Source: Burkholderia sp. BCC0322 (GTDB lineage: Bacteria; Pseudomonadota; Gammaproteobacteria; Burkholderiales; Burkholderiaceae). Taken from it: a stretch of DNA of 64,000 nucleotides. The position numbers and the translations under genes were made by a program. Location of the stretch: the NCBI RefSeq assembly GCF_902833045.1, contig NZ_CADFDU010000010.1, positions 218,056 to 282,055 of the forward strand, in the 5' to 3' direction. Below, piece after piece: positions 52,807 through 62,194 of the stretch. Position 1 is the stretch's first letter, and each line of letters starts with the position of its first letter. The notes beneath the pieces are model-generated. The model worked only from the letters and a program-made list of their open reading frames with translations, did no database searches and had not been told where the DNA came from.

Positions 52807-53136
52807 ATGCATCCGACCAGCCCACACCGGTCGTCAGCGACGACGAATGAACCCCATCCCGTGAACATGCTCACGTGGGAACACGCGCCGATCGTCGAGA
52901 CCTGCGCCGTTCAGGCCGGCTACGGGCATCTGCTCGTGTTGACGATGGACGGTTCGCTGTATCTAACGACGCCCGCCGGCACGACGATCTGGCGCATCGC
53001 CTCGGGTACGCCGCCCGGCACGCTTCCGAGCTTCGTCGCTCGGCGGCACGATCCGGTACGCGGCTCGCTGATCGCATTCGACGCCGGCACGATCGCCGAA
53101 TACCGGTTGCCCAGGCAGGCCTCAGCCGCCGCCTGA
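52807..53136 (+). CDS. small protein of unknown function
   Basis: A 109-residue frame starting at ATG 52807. The part from MLTWEHAPIVETCAVQAGYGHLLVLTMDGSLYLTTPAGTTIWRIASG (ATG 52867) has beta-propeller-like or PQQ-blade-like spacing with G-S-L-Y-L-T-T-P-A-G, but one repeat only. It may start at GTG 52861 or ATG 52867 instead. Codon use is normal for the chromosome. No family recognised. Confidence 0.5.
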   Translation: MHPTSPHRSSATTNEPHPVNMLTWEHAPIVETCAVQAGYGHLLVLTMDGSLYLTTPAGTTIWRIASGTPPGTLPSFVARRHDPVRGSLIAFDAGTIAEYRLPRQASAAA

Positions 53137-53145
53137 CGCGCGCCG

Positions 53146-53631
53146 TTACCGCGCCGCAATCCCCACGATGAAAAACACGCACGCGGCCGCCGACGCCACC
53201 ATGCGCACGTGATTCCACATCGTCCAGTCGTGCATGTAGCGCGCCCACAGCGCCGCGCCTTGTGCGGTCGACGGATCGGCCGCGGCGAGCGCATCGTTGA
53301 GCGGCACGTTGACGGCCATCGTCACGGCGAACATGCCGAATACGTACAGCACGCCGCCCGCGACCGCCGCCATCGCGCCCGGCTGCTCGCGATCGAACAG
53401 CGCGAGCCCGACCAGTGCGAGCGCCATCAGCGTCGTGAAGAGGAACAACGGCATGAACGGCGAACGCACGATGTCGACGTTGATCGCGTTCATCGCGGCC
53501 ACGCCGGCCTGCGGCGCGATCCGTCCGAGCGACGTCATCACGAACGTCGAGAACGCGAAATACACGCCGGCCATCAACCCGCAGCCGATGGCCGAGCCCC
53601 ACAGCAATGCGGCGGTCGCGAACGCGATCAT
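53146..53631 (-). CDS. DUF1772 family membrane protein
   Basis: A 161-residue, four-span protein of the DUF1772/anthrone oxygenase-like family. FATAALLWGSAIGCGLMAGVYFAFSTFVMTSL (about residues 3-34) and AVTMAVNVPLNDALA, with the conserved N-x-P-x-N-x-x-L motif, support this. ATG 53631 overlaps the upstream stop (ATGA), so it is coupled to the NmrA-like reductase. Together with the divergent TetR gene this looks like a small detoxification operon. Confidence 0.85.
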   Translation of the reverse strand: MIAFATAALLWGSAIGCGLMAGVYFAFSTFVMTSLGRIAPQAGVAAMNAINVDIVRSPFMPLFLFTTLMALALVGLALFDREQPGAMAAVAGGVLYVFGMFAVTMAVNVPLNDALAAADPSTAQGAALWARYMHDWTMWNHVRMVASAAACVFFIVGIAAR

Positions 53632-54458
53632 GATCGCGCGCCCCACACGCCGGTCGCGGCCGTCGCGCGCGCATAGTCGGCGAAATCGCGTGCCGGCCGC
53701 CCGAGCGTTTCTTCGATGCCGTGCGTCACCGCGCTGTTGCGCCCGTCGAGCACCACGCTGAACAGATCGTCGAGCAGCGCGACGACCGGCTCGGGCACGC
53801 CCACCTCGCGCAGTCCGGCAACGAACGCGTCGGCCGGGATCTCGCGATAGACGATCGGCCTGCCAGCGGCCCGCGCGATTTCGGCGACCGCCTCGGCAAA
53901 CGTCAGCGCACGCGGGCCCGTGACCTCGATCACGCGGTTCGCAAAACGCGCATCGGTGAGCGCGGCCACGGCGACGTCCGCGATGTCGTCCGCATCGACG
54001 AACGGCTCACGCACCGCGCCGGCCGGCAGCGCGACTTCGCCGGCCAGCACGTCGTCGATCAGGTAGCCCTCGGAGAAGTTCTGGTTGAACCAGCTCGCGC
54101 GCACCACGCCCCAACCCACGCCCGACGCCTGCAATGCGGCCTCGGCGGCCTGCGCGCGGGGCTCGCCGCGCCCGGACAGCAGCACCACGCGCTCGACGCC
54201 GCTTTCCCGCGCAAGCCGTGCGAATGCGGCGATCGCGTCCACCGCGCCTTCGACCGCCAGGTCGGGCTGGTAGGTCACGTACGCGGCCGATACGCCTTCG
54301 AGCGCGGCGGGCCACGTCGCGGGCGCCGTCCAGTCGAAGCGGACAGCCGACGTGCGCGACACGGGCCGGGTTGCGATGCCGCGCGCGCGCAGCCGTGCAT
54401 CGACGCGGGCGCCCGTCTTGCCCGAACCGCCGACGATGAGGGTGGGAAGTGCCGACAT
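53628..54458 (-). CDS. NmrA/atypical SDR family NAD(P)-binding protein
   Basis: A 276-residue atypical short-chain reductase. LIVGGSGKTGARVDARLRARG (residues 7-27) is the cofactor motif G-x-x-G-x-x-G. YVTYQPDLAVEGAVDAIAAFARLARESGVERVVLLSGRG and FVDADDIADVAVAALTD are typical of NmrA/QOR2-like proteins that reduce quinones or sense NADPH. ATG 54458 has AAGGAGA. Followed by the DUF1772 gene, divergent from TetR. Confidence 0.9.
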   Translation of the reverse strand: MSALPTLIVGGSGKTGARVDARLRARGIATRPVSRTSAVRFDWTAPATWPAALEGVSAAYVTYQPDLAVEGAVDAIAAFARLARESGVERVVLLSGRGEPRAQAAEAALQASGVGWGVVRASWFNQNFSEGYLIDDVLAGEVALPAGAVREPFVDADDIADVAVAALTDARFANRVIEVTGPRALTFAEAVAEIARAAGRPIVYREIPADAFVAGLREVGVPEPVVALLDDLFSVVLDGRNSAVTHGIEETLGRPARDFADYARATAATGVWGARS

Positions 54459-54481
54459 GACCGTCTCCTTTGATTGAAATA

Positions 54482-54520
54482 CGAGAATATCTCGCGTTTC
54501 AAAAACACGATAGACTCTCG
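54482..54520. promoter_or_regulatory. two CGAGA-N3-TCTCG operators
   Basis: CGAGA-ATA-TCTCG (54482-54494) and a copy with one change, CGATA-GAC-TCTCG (54508-54520), start 26 bases apart in the 93-base gap between the reductase and TetR genes. Short palindromes of this kind are typical TetR operators. Autoregulation plus control of the divergent operon is inferred. Confidence 0.7.
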
Positions 54521-54551
54521 CATTAGCAACGTCAAGTTTTCCGGAGGCGGC

Positions 54552-55223
54552 ATGGGCCGACAAAAATCAGGGCCGAACGACGCGCCCGAAGCAGCGGCTG
54601 ACCCGGCGACTACGCCGGCGCGCGCGCGGCTGGTGCCGACGCAGCAGCGCAGCCGCGAGCGATTCGAGCGCATCCTCGCGTGCGCGTCGGAGGTGATGAT
54701 CGAGAAAGGCTGCGACGCGTTCCGGATGAGCGACATCGTCGAACGCACGGGCATCTCGTTCGGTTCGCTGTACCAGTACTTTCCGGACAAGGCGGCCGTG
54801 ATCGGCACGCTCGCGGAGCGCTACAACGAAGCCGGGCACGTCTGCGTGCGGCGCGACCTCGCCAAGATGAAGACGCTCGACGATCTGCACGCCACGCTCG
54901 CCCGCATCACCGACAGTTACTACCGGATGTTCGTCGACGAGCCGCTGATGCGCGACATCTGGCGGGCCACGCAGGCCGACCGCGCGCTGCAGGCGCTCGA
55001 CCGGGCTGACGGGGCGTTTCTGGCGGGGTTGTTCGCGGATGCGCTGGCCGACGTGGCGCCCGGCACGACCCGCTCGCAACGCAGCGCCTTCGCCGAGTTG
55101 ATGATGATCCAGATCGCGGCGGCCGTGCGCCATGCGATCACGCTGCCGCCGAAGGCGGCGCGGCAGATCCTTGCGATGTTCAAGCGCGGGCTGCCGCGGG
55201 ATCTGGCGGTGCTTGACGCGTAG
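54552..55223 (+). CDS. TetR family regulator
   Basis: A 223-residue repressor. HTH: RFERILACASEVMIEKGCDAFRMSDIVERTGISFGSLYQYFPDKAAVI (about residues 37-84). The C-terminal half is the usual helical ligand domain. ATG 54552 follows GGAGGCGG; an upstream in-frame ATG overlaps the operators and is rejected. It is divergent from the NmrA-DUF1772 pair and likely represses it. Confidence 0.93.
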   Translation: MGRQKSGPNDAPEAAADPATTPARARLVPTQQRSRERFERILACASEVMIEKGCDAFRMSDIVERTGISFGSLYQYFPDKAAVIGTLAERYNEAGHVCVRRDLAKMKTLDDLHATLARITDSYYRMFVDEPLMRDIWRATQADRALQALDRADGAFLAGLFADALADVAPGTTRSQRSAFAELMMIQIAAAVRHAITLPPKAARQILAMFKRGLPRDLAVLDA

Positions 55224-55227
55224 CGGC

Positions 55228-55251
55228 CGGACGACGCCGAACGGTCGTCCG
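55228..55251. terminator. bidirectional hairpin between TetR and Sel1 genes
   Basis: Eight-base stem CGGACGAC (55228-55235) / GTCGTCCG (55244-55251) with an 8-base loop, in the 39-base gap between two convergent genes. No T-run. Confidence 0.55.
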
Positions 55252-55262
55252 TCGCGCGATGC

Positions 55263-58235
55263 TCAGGGGAGTGTCGCGATCAGATTGCCTGCAATGTCGG
55301 CAGCGCGCTTCTTTTCCCCATCATCCAGCCGTCGGAAAATGCGCGCCTCGGCGAGCATCGCGGCAACGCCGTACTGCCCCAGGCCGGGCGTCGCATCGAA
55401 GCTCGCGCGCGCACGCTCGACCCATGCCGCGCCGAGCGCCCGATCCCTCGGCAAGCCGTTGCCGGTCAGGTACCGGATACCGACCGCATACTGCATGAAC
55501 GGATCGCCGCGCAATGCCTCGTTCAGGCTCGACAGGCCGTCCCATTGACGGTTGGCGGCCGCCAGCGCATTGATCGGCGCATCGCTCCACAGCGTCACCG
55601 CCGGATCGGCCGGCACCAGCCAGCGCCGCGCCCCGGCCGGCAGCCCCGCCTCCGTTCCCAGCGTGACGCTGCGCAGCGCCAGTGCGACCTCGGAAATCGT
55701 CGAGCCGCGACGTGCGGCGCGGCGATGCAGGTCCGTCGCGGCCGTTTCGTTCACGGGCACGCCGTCGCCCGTCTCGTACATCAACGCGAGGTCGCTTTCC
55801 GCCCACGACGATCCGGCAGAAGCCGCTCGTTCGAGCCACACGGACGCCTGCTTCGGATCGCTCGCGACGCCACGCCCGCGCAAATAGGCGACACCCACCA
55901 TCCGCTTCGCGTCGGCGCTCGACGGTGCCGCGCGCAACGCCCATGCGAACGCCTCGTAGTCGTCGGCGCGGCCGCCGAGCCCGTTCGACAGATGCCAGGC
56001 TAGCGACCCCTGTGCCGAGACGTCCCCCCGCTCCGCCGCGCGGCGAAACCAGTACATGGCGGCATCAAAGTCCACCGGTACGCCATCGCCCAGGTCGTAC
56101 GCATCGCCGAGCATCGACTGATACGCCGGTTCGCCGCGATCGGCGAGCTTCCATCGCCAGTAAGCGCGCTCGGCCGCGGCAACCGCGTCGTTGTCCACCG
56201 ACGCCAGGACGTGCATCGCGCCGACGTTGTTGCCGGCGGCTGCCGCTCGGCACCAGCGCGCGGCCTCGACCGGATTGCGCGGCGTACCGTTGCCATCCAG
56301 ATACATCGTGCATAGCATCGCTTGCGACGCGGCGTCGCCCAGCTTCGCGCCGCGCCCGAACCAGTCGAACGCGATCGCCGGCTGTGTGCGCCAATACACC
56401 GAACCCAGCGCCGAATAGGCGGCGGGCACATTGCGGCTCGCCAGATCCGTCAGCCACTGGGGCCCCGTCCTGCCTGCGAACGACATATGGTGCTCGCTCA
56501 GGTAGAAGCCGACCAGCACGCCAGCGGCCTGATCGCCGGCCCCGGCGGCCTGTGACAGATAGCGCAGACCCGCCTGCTCGTCGCGCGGCACGCCGTCGGT
56601 ACCCGTCAGGTACTGATGGCCGACCCAGCGCGCCGCCTCGACATCGCCATGGTCCGCGGCCAGCCGGAACCACTGCATCGCCTGCGCCCGGTCGATGCGC
56701 GTGCCCTCTCCGCGCCACGCCATGCCGGCGGCGATCAGCGCGCCGGCTGCGTCGCCGCGCTCCGCACCGCGCCGCGCCAGCCGGAACGCCTTGCCCAAAT
56801 CCACCGGTTCACCGTCGCCGTGCGCCGCATAACGGGACAGGTTGGCTGCCGCGGCGCCATCGCCCTGTGCGTCGGCCTTCTCGAACCACGGTTTGGCGGC
56901 CGACGGATTCGGCTGTGTCCCGAGGCCGTTTCGCAGCATCGCCCCGAGATCGTTCTGCGCGGCGGCCAGGCCCGCATCGGCCGCGCCCTGCATCCATCCC
57001 AATGCCGCCGGCTGGTCGACCGGGCCACCCCGACCGAACAGATAGAACTTGGCCAACGCATGACGCGCCTGCGCGTCCCCGGCAAGCGCCGCTTTCCGGT
57101 ACCAGTCGCGCGCCTTCGCGTCGTCGCGCGGCACGCCTGTCCCGCTGGCATACAGATCGCCGAGCCTGCGCTGCGCGTAAGGCGAACCGGCCTGTGCCGC
57201 AGTCGACATCAGGCCGAAGCCGCGACGCTCGTCTCGCGGCACGCCGATGCCCTCGAGACAGAGATTGCCCAGCACCGCCTGGGCCTCTGCATGGTTCCGG
57301 TCCGCCGCCGCGCGCAGCCACTTCGCACCCTGGGCGGCATCGCGCGGCACGCCGTCGCCCCGGACCAGCATCAGCCCAAGGACAAACTGCCCGTTCGGCT
57401 CGCCGTCCGCCGCGGCACGCGACAGCCACGCGGCCGCGACCGCCGGGTCGCGCGCCACACCGCGGCCCGTCAGCGCGAATTTGCCCGCGTTGGTCGCACC
57501 CACCGCCGACCCGCGCTCGGCTGCCGTCACGAAGTAGCGATAGGCTGCGACATCGTCGGCCGGTTGCCCTTTGCCGTCCGCACTCATCCCGCCGAGCTGG
57601 TTCGTCGACGCCGGATCGCCATCGCGCGCCGCCGACGCGAACCATGCGTGCGCCACCGCGTAATTGCGCGGCAGCACGCCACCATCGAAGTAGAGATAGC
57701 CGAGTGTGCGCTTGGCCAGCGTCGAACCGTCGCTCGCCGCCGATTCGATGATCGTCATGCCGCGCGTCCGATCCGGCCGGCCCGCATAACCATGCAGCAC
57801 CATCTGCCCGTAGAGCGCGCGGGCCGTCAGGTTGCCAGCCTCGGCCTCGCGCCGGCAGAGGCTGCGCCGCTGCTCCGGTCGATCGGGCGACGGGACGCTG
57901 CCGAACCACGCGCTCAACGCCAGCACGCACGGCGTCGTGTCGTCGTCGACAGGAATGGATGGATGCCGTTGAATGGACGGCGTCGCCGCGTAGCCGGTGG
58001 CCGCCGTCGGCGACCACCCGGGTTGCGATGCACCAGCGCTGCCGGTCCCGACGCTCAATCCCGCCACCATGCCGAGGACGCCCATCGACCATTTCAGCGC
58101 ATAGCCGACGCCACCGGGGTGCCGGCGGCCGGCCATCGCGCCCGTTGCCGCTGGGTCGTCCCGGGCGGGATCGCCGCCGAACGCCGCCCGCACGCCGGCG
58201 ACAGTGCGCCGCCCCTGTTCGCCCGCCCGCCTCAT
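55263..58235 (-). CDS. large Sel1-repeat protein
   Basis: A 990-residue protein built of about 20 Sel1-like repeats (36 residues each; consensus A-x-x-x-L-G-x-x-Y-x-x-G-x-G-V-x-x-D-x-x-x-A-x-x-W-x-x-x-A-A). Examples are YAQRRLGDLYASGTGVPRDDAKARDWYRKAA and AYQSMLGDAYDLGDGVPVDFDAAMYWFRRAA. A hydrophobic segment at about residues 50-70 (WSMGVLGMVAGLSVGTGSAGA) suggests a signal anchor, so the solenoid probably lies in the periplasm. ATG 58235 overlaps the preceding gene's stop as ATGA. Sel1 solenoids bind partner proteins; the partner may be the upstream exported protein. Confidence 0.85.
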   Translation of the reverse strand: MRRAGEQGRRTVAGVRAAFGGDPARDDPAATGAMAGRRHPGGVGYALKWSMGVLGMVAGLSVGTGSAGASQPGWSPTAATGYAATPSIQRHPSIPVDDDTTPCVLALSAWFGSVPSPDRPEQRRSLCRREAEAGNLTARALYGQMVLHGYAGRPDRTRGMTIIESAASDGSTLAKRTLGYLYFDGGVLPRNYAVAHAWFASAARDGDPASTNQLGGMSADGKGQPADDVAAYRYFVTAAERGSAVGATNAGKFALTGRGVARDPAVAAAWLSRAAADGEPNGQFVLGLMLVRGDGVPRDAAQGAKWLRAAADRNHAEAQAVLGNLCLEGIGVPRDERRGFGLMSTAAQAGSPYAQRRLGDLYASGTGVPRDDAKARDWYRKAALAGDAQARHALAKFYLFGRGGPVDQPAALGWMQGAADAGLAAAQNDLGAMLRNGLGTQPNPSAAKPWFEKADAQGDGAAAANLSRYAAHGDGEPVDLGKAFRLARRGAERGDAAGALIAAGMAWRGEGTRIDRAQAMQWFRLAADHGDVEAARWVGHQYLTGTDGVPRDEQAGLRYLSQAAGAGDQAAGVLVGFYLSEHHMSFAGRTGPQWLTDLASRNVPAAYSALGSVYWRTQPAIAFDWFGRGAKLGDAASQAMLCTMYLDGNGTPRNPVEAARWCRAAAAGNNVGAMHVLASVDNDAVAAAERAYWRWKLADRGEPAYQSMLGDAYDLGDGVPVDFDAAMYWFRRAAERGDVSAQGSLAWHLSNGLGGRADDYEAFAWALRAAPSSADAKRMVGVAYLRGRGVASDPKQASVWLERAASAGSSWAESDLALMYETGDGVPVNETAATDLHRRAARRGSTISEVALALRSVTLGTEAGLPAGARRWLVPADPAVTLWSDAPINALAAANRQWDGLSSLNEALRGDPFMQYAVGIRYLTGNGLPRDRALGAAWVERARASFDATPGLGQYGVAAMLAEARIFRRLDDGEKKRAADIAGNLIATLP

Positions 58236-59632
58236 GGCTTCACGATCGTGACGTTCTTGATGATGACGTCGGTTCTGCCGTCCTGGTCGTCGATCGTCCG
58301 GCTCAGCTCGATCCCGTAGTCGGCCAGCCATACGGAGCGCACGCGAGTCGTCGTGCCGTCCTTGCGGACCTCGCTGCAATCCAGATTGACGGCATTGCCG
58401 GTCAACGTACCGAACACCGCCGACGCGGGCTCCGTCTTGCCGATCGTGCATCGCCGGGTCAACTGGCCGTGGCTCGACGGCTGGGGAAGCGCGATCTCGA
58501 ACCGCTTGCCCTCGGTCAGCGGATCGTTCCCCAAGGCCATCGCCGACGCGATCGCCGCTGCGTCCTTCTGCATCCGCAGAACCGTTGCGCTCCGGGGCGT
58601 ACGCACGATCTGACCCAGCAGGTCCGCGAGCCCGAAGCCCATGCCGAACGCCGCCCAGTTCGCATTCCCCGACGCGTCTTTCGTAGTCATCAGCTCGACG
58701 ACCACGCCGTTGTTGCGTCGATTGACGTAGGTGTCGACATACGGCCCGGAATCCGCCGGCGTCGTCTTGTTCACCCATTCGCCGTCGATGCTCAGGCGGG
58801 CATACGGCAACGGCCGGCTGCCGTCGGCCGGCAACCGGCTGCGAATGGCATCCGGCAGGCGCTGCTCGTCGAACACGTCGTCCAGATACGCATCGGGATC
58901 GGCCAGCACGACCTCGGGCGCCGACTTCCCGCCGGCGATCGCCCTGAAAAGTTCATAGGTCGCCCGTCGCTGGTCCTGCTCCGGAAACGTGTCGAGCGAA
59001 TCAATGGCGAACCTGACCAGCGCGCACATGTCCGGCTTGCCCTGCTTCGCCAGCCACGGCGGCAGGTCGATCGCGTCCAAGCGCGCGTAGACTTCGAGCA
59101 ATTCGGCGACGGTGTAATGCTCGTCGTCGCCGGACGAGGCGCTCTGCCGCTCGCCGATCAGGTCGATCAGTTCGAACGTGCTTCGCAACAGCTTCGGTGA
59201 CGACGTCTTCGCCATCGTCGCCAGATTGTTGCCGACCAGCTTCGACATCTCGCAGCCGTTCTTCGACTCGCCCGCGAGGTCCCGCATCAGCCGCAGGAAC
59301 CTTAGCCGTTCGGCCGGCGGCAGGATCATGTCGCTGCCGTCGCCGGATTTGCCGCGCATACTGGACAGTCGGGCGAGATAGTCCGGGTTCTGCGCGACCC
59401 GGGTGAACCACGCGGCGATGATCCGCCCGTTTTCCGAATCGGGATCCACGCCGATCTGCACCAGATAGGCACGCGCCCGTTCGGTGACCTGCGCCGGCGT
59501 CAGCTTGATGGCCGGATTCGCCGCCGGCGCGGCAGCCGCCGGCTCGGCCGGCGTGCTCTGCACGCCCAGTCCATATGCCGTTGCCGTCGCGATGGACAGC
59601 AACACCCCGAAAAGGCCTGTCTTTATTTTCAT
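58232..59632 (-). CDS. exported protein of unknown function coupled to the Sel1 gene
   Basis: A 466-residue secreted protein. Signal peptide: MKIKTGLFGVLLSIATATAYG, followed by a Pro/Ala-rich linker (STPAEPAAAAPAANPA). A helical domain then runs to about residue 220 (LTPAQVTERARAYLVQIGVDPDSE), and the last third is beta-rich, ending in TDVIIKNVTIVKP. Two Cys (NGCEMSK, DMCALV) could pair. I do not recognise a family. It overlaps the Sel1 gene by four bases, so both should be made together. Confidence 0.75.
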   Translation of the reverse strand: MKIKTGLFGVLLSIATATAYGLGVQSTPAEPAAAAPAANPAIKLTPAQVTERARAYLVQIGVDPDSENGRIIAAWFTRVAQNPDYLARLSSMRGKSGDGSDMILPPAERLRFLRLMRDLAGESKNGCEMSKLVGNNLATMAKTSSPKLLRSTFELIDLIGERQSASSGDDEHYTVAELLEVYARLDAIDLPPWLAKQGKPDMCALVRFAIDSLDTFPEQDQRRATYELFRAIAGGKSAPEVVLADPDAYLDDVFDEQRLPDAIRSRLPADGSRPLPYARLSIDGEWVNKTTPADSGPYVDTYVNRRNNGVVVELMTTKDASGNANWAAFGMGFGLADLLGQIVRTPRSATVLRMQKDAAAIASAMALGNDPLTEGKRFEIALPQPSSHGQLTRRCTIGKTEPASAVFGTLTGNAVNLDCSEVRKDGTTTRVRSVWLADYGIELSRTIDDQDGRTDVIIKNVTIVKP

Positions 59633-60059
59633 TCTGTTGATATTCGATTACGTTGGTCGGACGACCGCGATTCTGCCTCGGATATGCACTGGAAATCCAG
59701 CGCCCGTGCGGCAGCCGGGCAACGCTTCGCGTGTCACGACACGTTGCCGATGCAACGCTCGCGCATCGACGGGCCGCCACGAATCGCGAGCGCGCATGAT
59801 GCGCTGTCGTCGAGACTGCCCTGCTCAGATCCCGCAGCCTGATTCGAATCCGGACTCGCAGGGCATATCCACCCATCTCGTGCGCTGGATGACCGCCGCA
59901 CGACCAGGCGATCGACGACAGCGATCTGCCCCACTTCCCCCTGGACAAGAGATGCGACTCGTCCGCCCCAAATGAAAAACGCGGATGGCGAACCGCACCG
60001 GATGAATCCACCATCCGGCACGACTCGCCACCCGCGTCGAAGACTTTCCAGCCCTCTGC
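59633..60059. other. 427-base region holding a terminator and a promoter
   Basis: Between the exported-protein gene and the hydroxyacyl-CoA dehydrogenase gene, both minus strand. Its lower part (59975-60036) is the terminator of the dehydrogenase operon. The part next to 59633 is AT-richer and probably holds the promoter of the exported/Sel1 operon. Frames across it have no family features. Confidence 0.5.
59975..60036 (-). terminator. terminator of the fatty-acid oxidation operon
   Basis: A two-layer hairpin. The outer arms are CGCGGATGGCGA (59980-59991) and TCGCCACCCGCG (60025-60036) with one mismatch. The inner arms are CCGGATG (59998-60004) and CATCCGG (60012-60018). On the minus strand it is followed by TTTTTCATTT. 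It lies 24 bases past the dehydrogenase stop. Confidence 0.85.
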
Positions 60060-60914
60060 TTACTTGCTGTAGTCGTACACCCCACGCCCCGTCTTGCGCC
60101 CGAGCCTTCCGGCCGTCACCATCTCGCGCAGCAGCGGGCATGCACGATACTTCGGATCGCCGAAGTCCTTCACGAACACGTCCATCACCGCGAGGCACAC
60201 GTCGAGGCCGACGAGGTCGGCCAGCGCGAGCGGCCCGATCGGGTGGTTCGCGCCGAGCTTCATCCCCGCGTCGATCTCCTCGGCCGACGCGATCCCTTCA
60301 GCCAGCACGAAGAACGCCTCGTTGATCATCGGCACGAGAATCCGGTTCACGACGAAGCCCGGCGAGTTGCGCACGCCGATCGGCGACTTGTCGAAACGCT
60401 CGGTCAGCTCGCGCACCGCCGACGCGGTCGCGTCGCTCGTCTGCAGCCCGCGGATGATCTCGACGAGCGGCATCAGCGGCACCGGGTTGAAGAAGTGCAT
60501 GCCGACGAAGCGCGACGGATCGGCGAGCGGCGCCGCGAGCGCGGTGATCGAGATCGACGACGTGTTGGTCGCGATGATCGCTTCGGGTCGCGCGACGGCC
60601 TCGATCTGCTTCAGGATGCGGCCCTTCAGCTCGACGTTCTCGGTCGCGGCTTCGATCACGATATCGGCCGCTGCGAGCTTCGCGTAGTCGGTCGACGTCG
60701 TGATGCGCGCCAGCGCCGCATCGCGCGTGGCCGCGTCGAGCTTGTCCTTCGACACGAGCCGCTCGAGGCTGCCCTTCAGCGTCGCGACGCCCTTCTCGAG
60801 CGCGGCGTCGCTGACGTCGATCATCACGACATTGAGTCCTGCAACGGCGGCGGTCTGCGCAATGCCGTTGCCCATGGTTCCGGCGCCCACGACGCCGACA
60901 ATTTCGATGGCCAT
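60060..60914 (-). CDS. 3-hydroxybutyryl-CoA dehydrogenase
   Basis: A 284-residue NAD(P)-dependent dehydrogenase of fatty-acid oxidation and butanoate metabolism. Rossmann motif [16 protein letters not shown] is at residues 8-23, the catalytic His is in [19 protein letters not shown] (His and Glu pair), and [25 protein letters not shown] is the family block. It follows the thiolase gene by 38 bases on the same strand; the product of one is the substrate of the other. It could also act as a PaaH-type enzyme, but no other paa genes are here. Confidence 0.93.
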   Translation of the reverse strand: MAIEIVGVVGAGTMGNGIAQTAAVAGLNVVMIDVSDAALEKGVATLKGSLERLVSKDKLDAATRDAALARITTSTDYAKLAAADIVIEAATENVELKGRILKQIEAVARPEAIIATNTSSISITALAAPLADPSRFVGMHFFNPVPLMPLVEIIRGLQTSDATASAVRELTERFDKSPIGVRNSPGFVVNRILVPMINEAFFVLAEGIASAEEIDAGMKLGANHPIGPLALADLVGLDVCLAVMDVFVKDFGDPKYRACPLLREMVTAGRLGRKTGRGVYDYSK

Positions 60915-60952
60915 GAAATTTCCTGTGTGTTCGGGTGCTCAGCGTTCGATTA

Positions 60953-62146
60953 TCAGATGTTCTCGAAGATCGCCGCAATCCCCTGGCCGCCGCCGATACA
61001 CATCGTCACGAGCGCGTAACGCCCGCCGATGCGCTTCAGTTCGTACAGCGCCTTGACCGTGATCAGCGCACCGGTCGCGCCGATCGGGTGACCGAGCGAG
61101 ATGCCCGAGCCGTTCGGGTTGACCTTCGCCGGATCGAGGCCGAGTTCCTGCGTGACCGCGCACGCCTGGGCCGCGAACGCCTCGTTCGCCTCGATCACGT
61201 CGAGATCGCCGATCTTCAGGCCCGCGCGTTCGAGCGCCTTCTGCGTGGCCGGCACGGGGCCGATGCCCATGTAGGCCGGATCGACACCCGCGTGCGCGTA
61301 CGCGACGAGGCGGGCGAGCGGCTTCACGCCCTGCGCGCGCGCGGCATCGGCGCTCATCATCAGCACGGCCGCGGCCGCGTCGTTGATGCCCGATGCGTTG
61401 CCCGCCGTCACGGTGCCGTTCTCCTTCGCGAACACCGGGCGCAGCTTCGTGAAATCGTCCGCGCTCGCGTCGTGACGCACGTGCTCGTCGGTGTCGAACG
61501 CAACCTCGCCCTTCTTCGTGCGAATCGAAATCGGTAGGATCTGGTCCTTGAAGCGCCCTTCCGCGATCGCGCGCGCCGCGCGACGATGCGATTCGAGCGC
61601 CAGCGCATCCTGCGCGTCGCGCGAGATGCCGTACTTCGCCGCGACGTTCTCGGCCGTCACACCCATGTGGATCGTCTGGAACGGGTCGTGCAGCGCGCCG
61701 AGCATCATGTCGACGAGCTTGCCGTCACCCATGCGCTGGCCGAAGCGCGCGGCCGGCACGGTGTACGGAGCGCGGCTCATGCTTTCCGAGCCGCCGCCGA
61801 TCGCGACGTCGGCGTCGCCGAGCATGATCGTCTGCGCGGCCGACACGATCGCCTGCAGGCCCGAACCGCACAGGCGGTTCACCGTCAGCGCGGGCGTGTG
61901 CTGCGCCACGCCGCCATTGATCGCTGCGACGCGCGCGAGATACATGTCCTTCGGCTCGGTGTTCACGACGTGGCCGAACACGACATGCCCGACCGCGTCG
62001 CCCGGCACGTTCGCACGCGACAGCACTTCTGCGACCACCTTCGCACCGAGGTCGGTCGGCGAGAAATCCTTCAGGCTGCCGCCGAAATCACCGATCGCGG
62101 TACGGACACCGCTTACCACCACGACTTCTTTCGCTGCATTGCTCAT
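60953..62146 (-). CDS. acetyl-CoA acetyltransferase (thiolase)
   Basis: A 397-residue thiolase. Nucleophile Cys is in [19 protein letters not shown] (about residue 93), the His in GHPIGATGA and the second Cys in [18 protein letters not shown]. Whether it runs in the condensing direction (acetoacetyl-CoA, for polyhydroxybutyrate) or degrades fatty acids cannot be told. With the dehydrogenase and ETF-quinone oxidoreductase genes on either side, degradation is more likely. Confidence 0.94.
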   Translation of the reverse strand: MSNAAKEVVVVSGVRTAIGDFGGSLKDFSPTDLGAKVVAEVLSRANVPGDAVGHVVFGHVVNTEPKDMYLARVAAINGGVAQHTPALTVNRLCGSGLQAIVSAAQTIMLGDADVAIGGGSESMSRAPYTVPAARFGQRMGDGKLVDMMLGALHDPFQTIHMGVTAENVAAKYGISRDAQDALALESHRRAARAIAEGRFKDQILPISIRTKKGEVAFDTDEHVRHDASADDFTKLRPVFAKENGTVTAGNASGINDAAAAVLMMSADAARAQGVKPLARLVAYAHAGVDPAYMGIGPVPATQKALERAGLKIGDLDVIEANEAFAAQACAVTQELGLDPAKVNPNGSGISLGHPIGATGALITVKALYELKRIGGRYALVTMCIGGGQGIAAIFENI

Positions 62147-62194
62147 CGTCTCACTCCGGTTCGTTCGCGCCCGCAGGCGCGGGGATGCGTTGCG

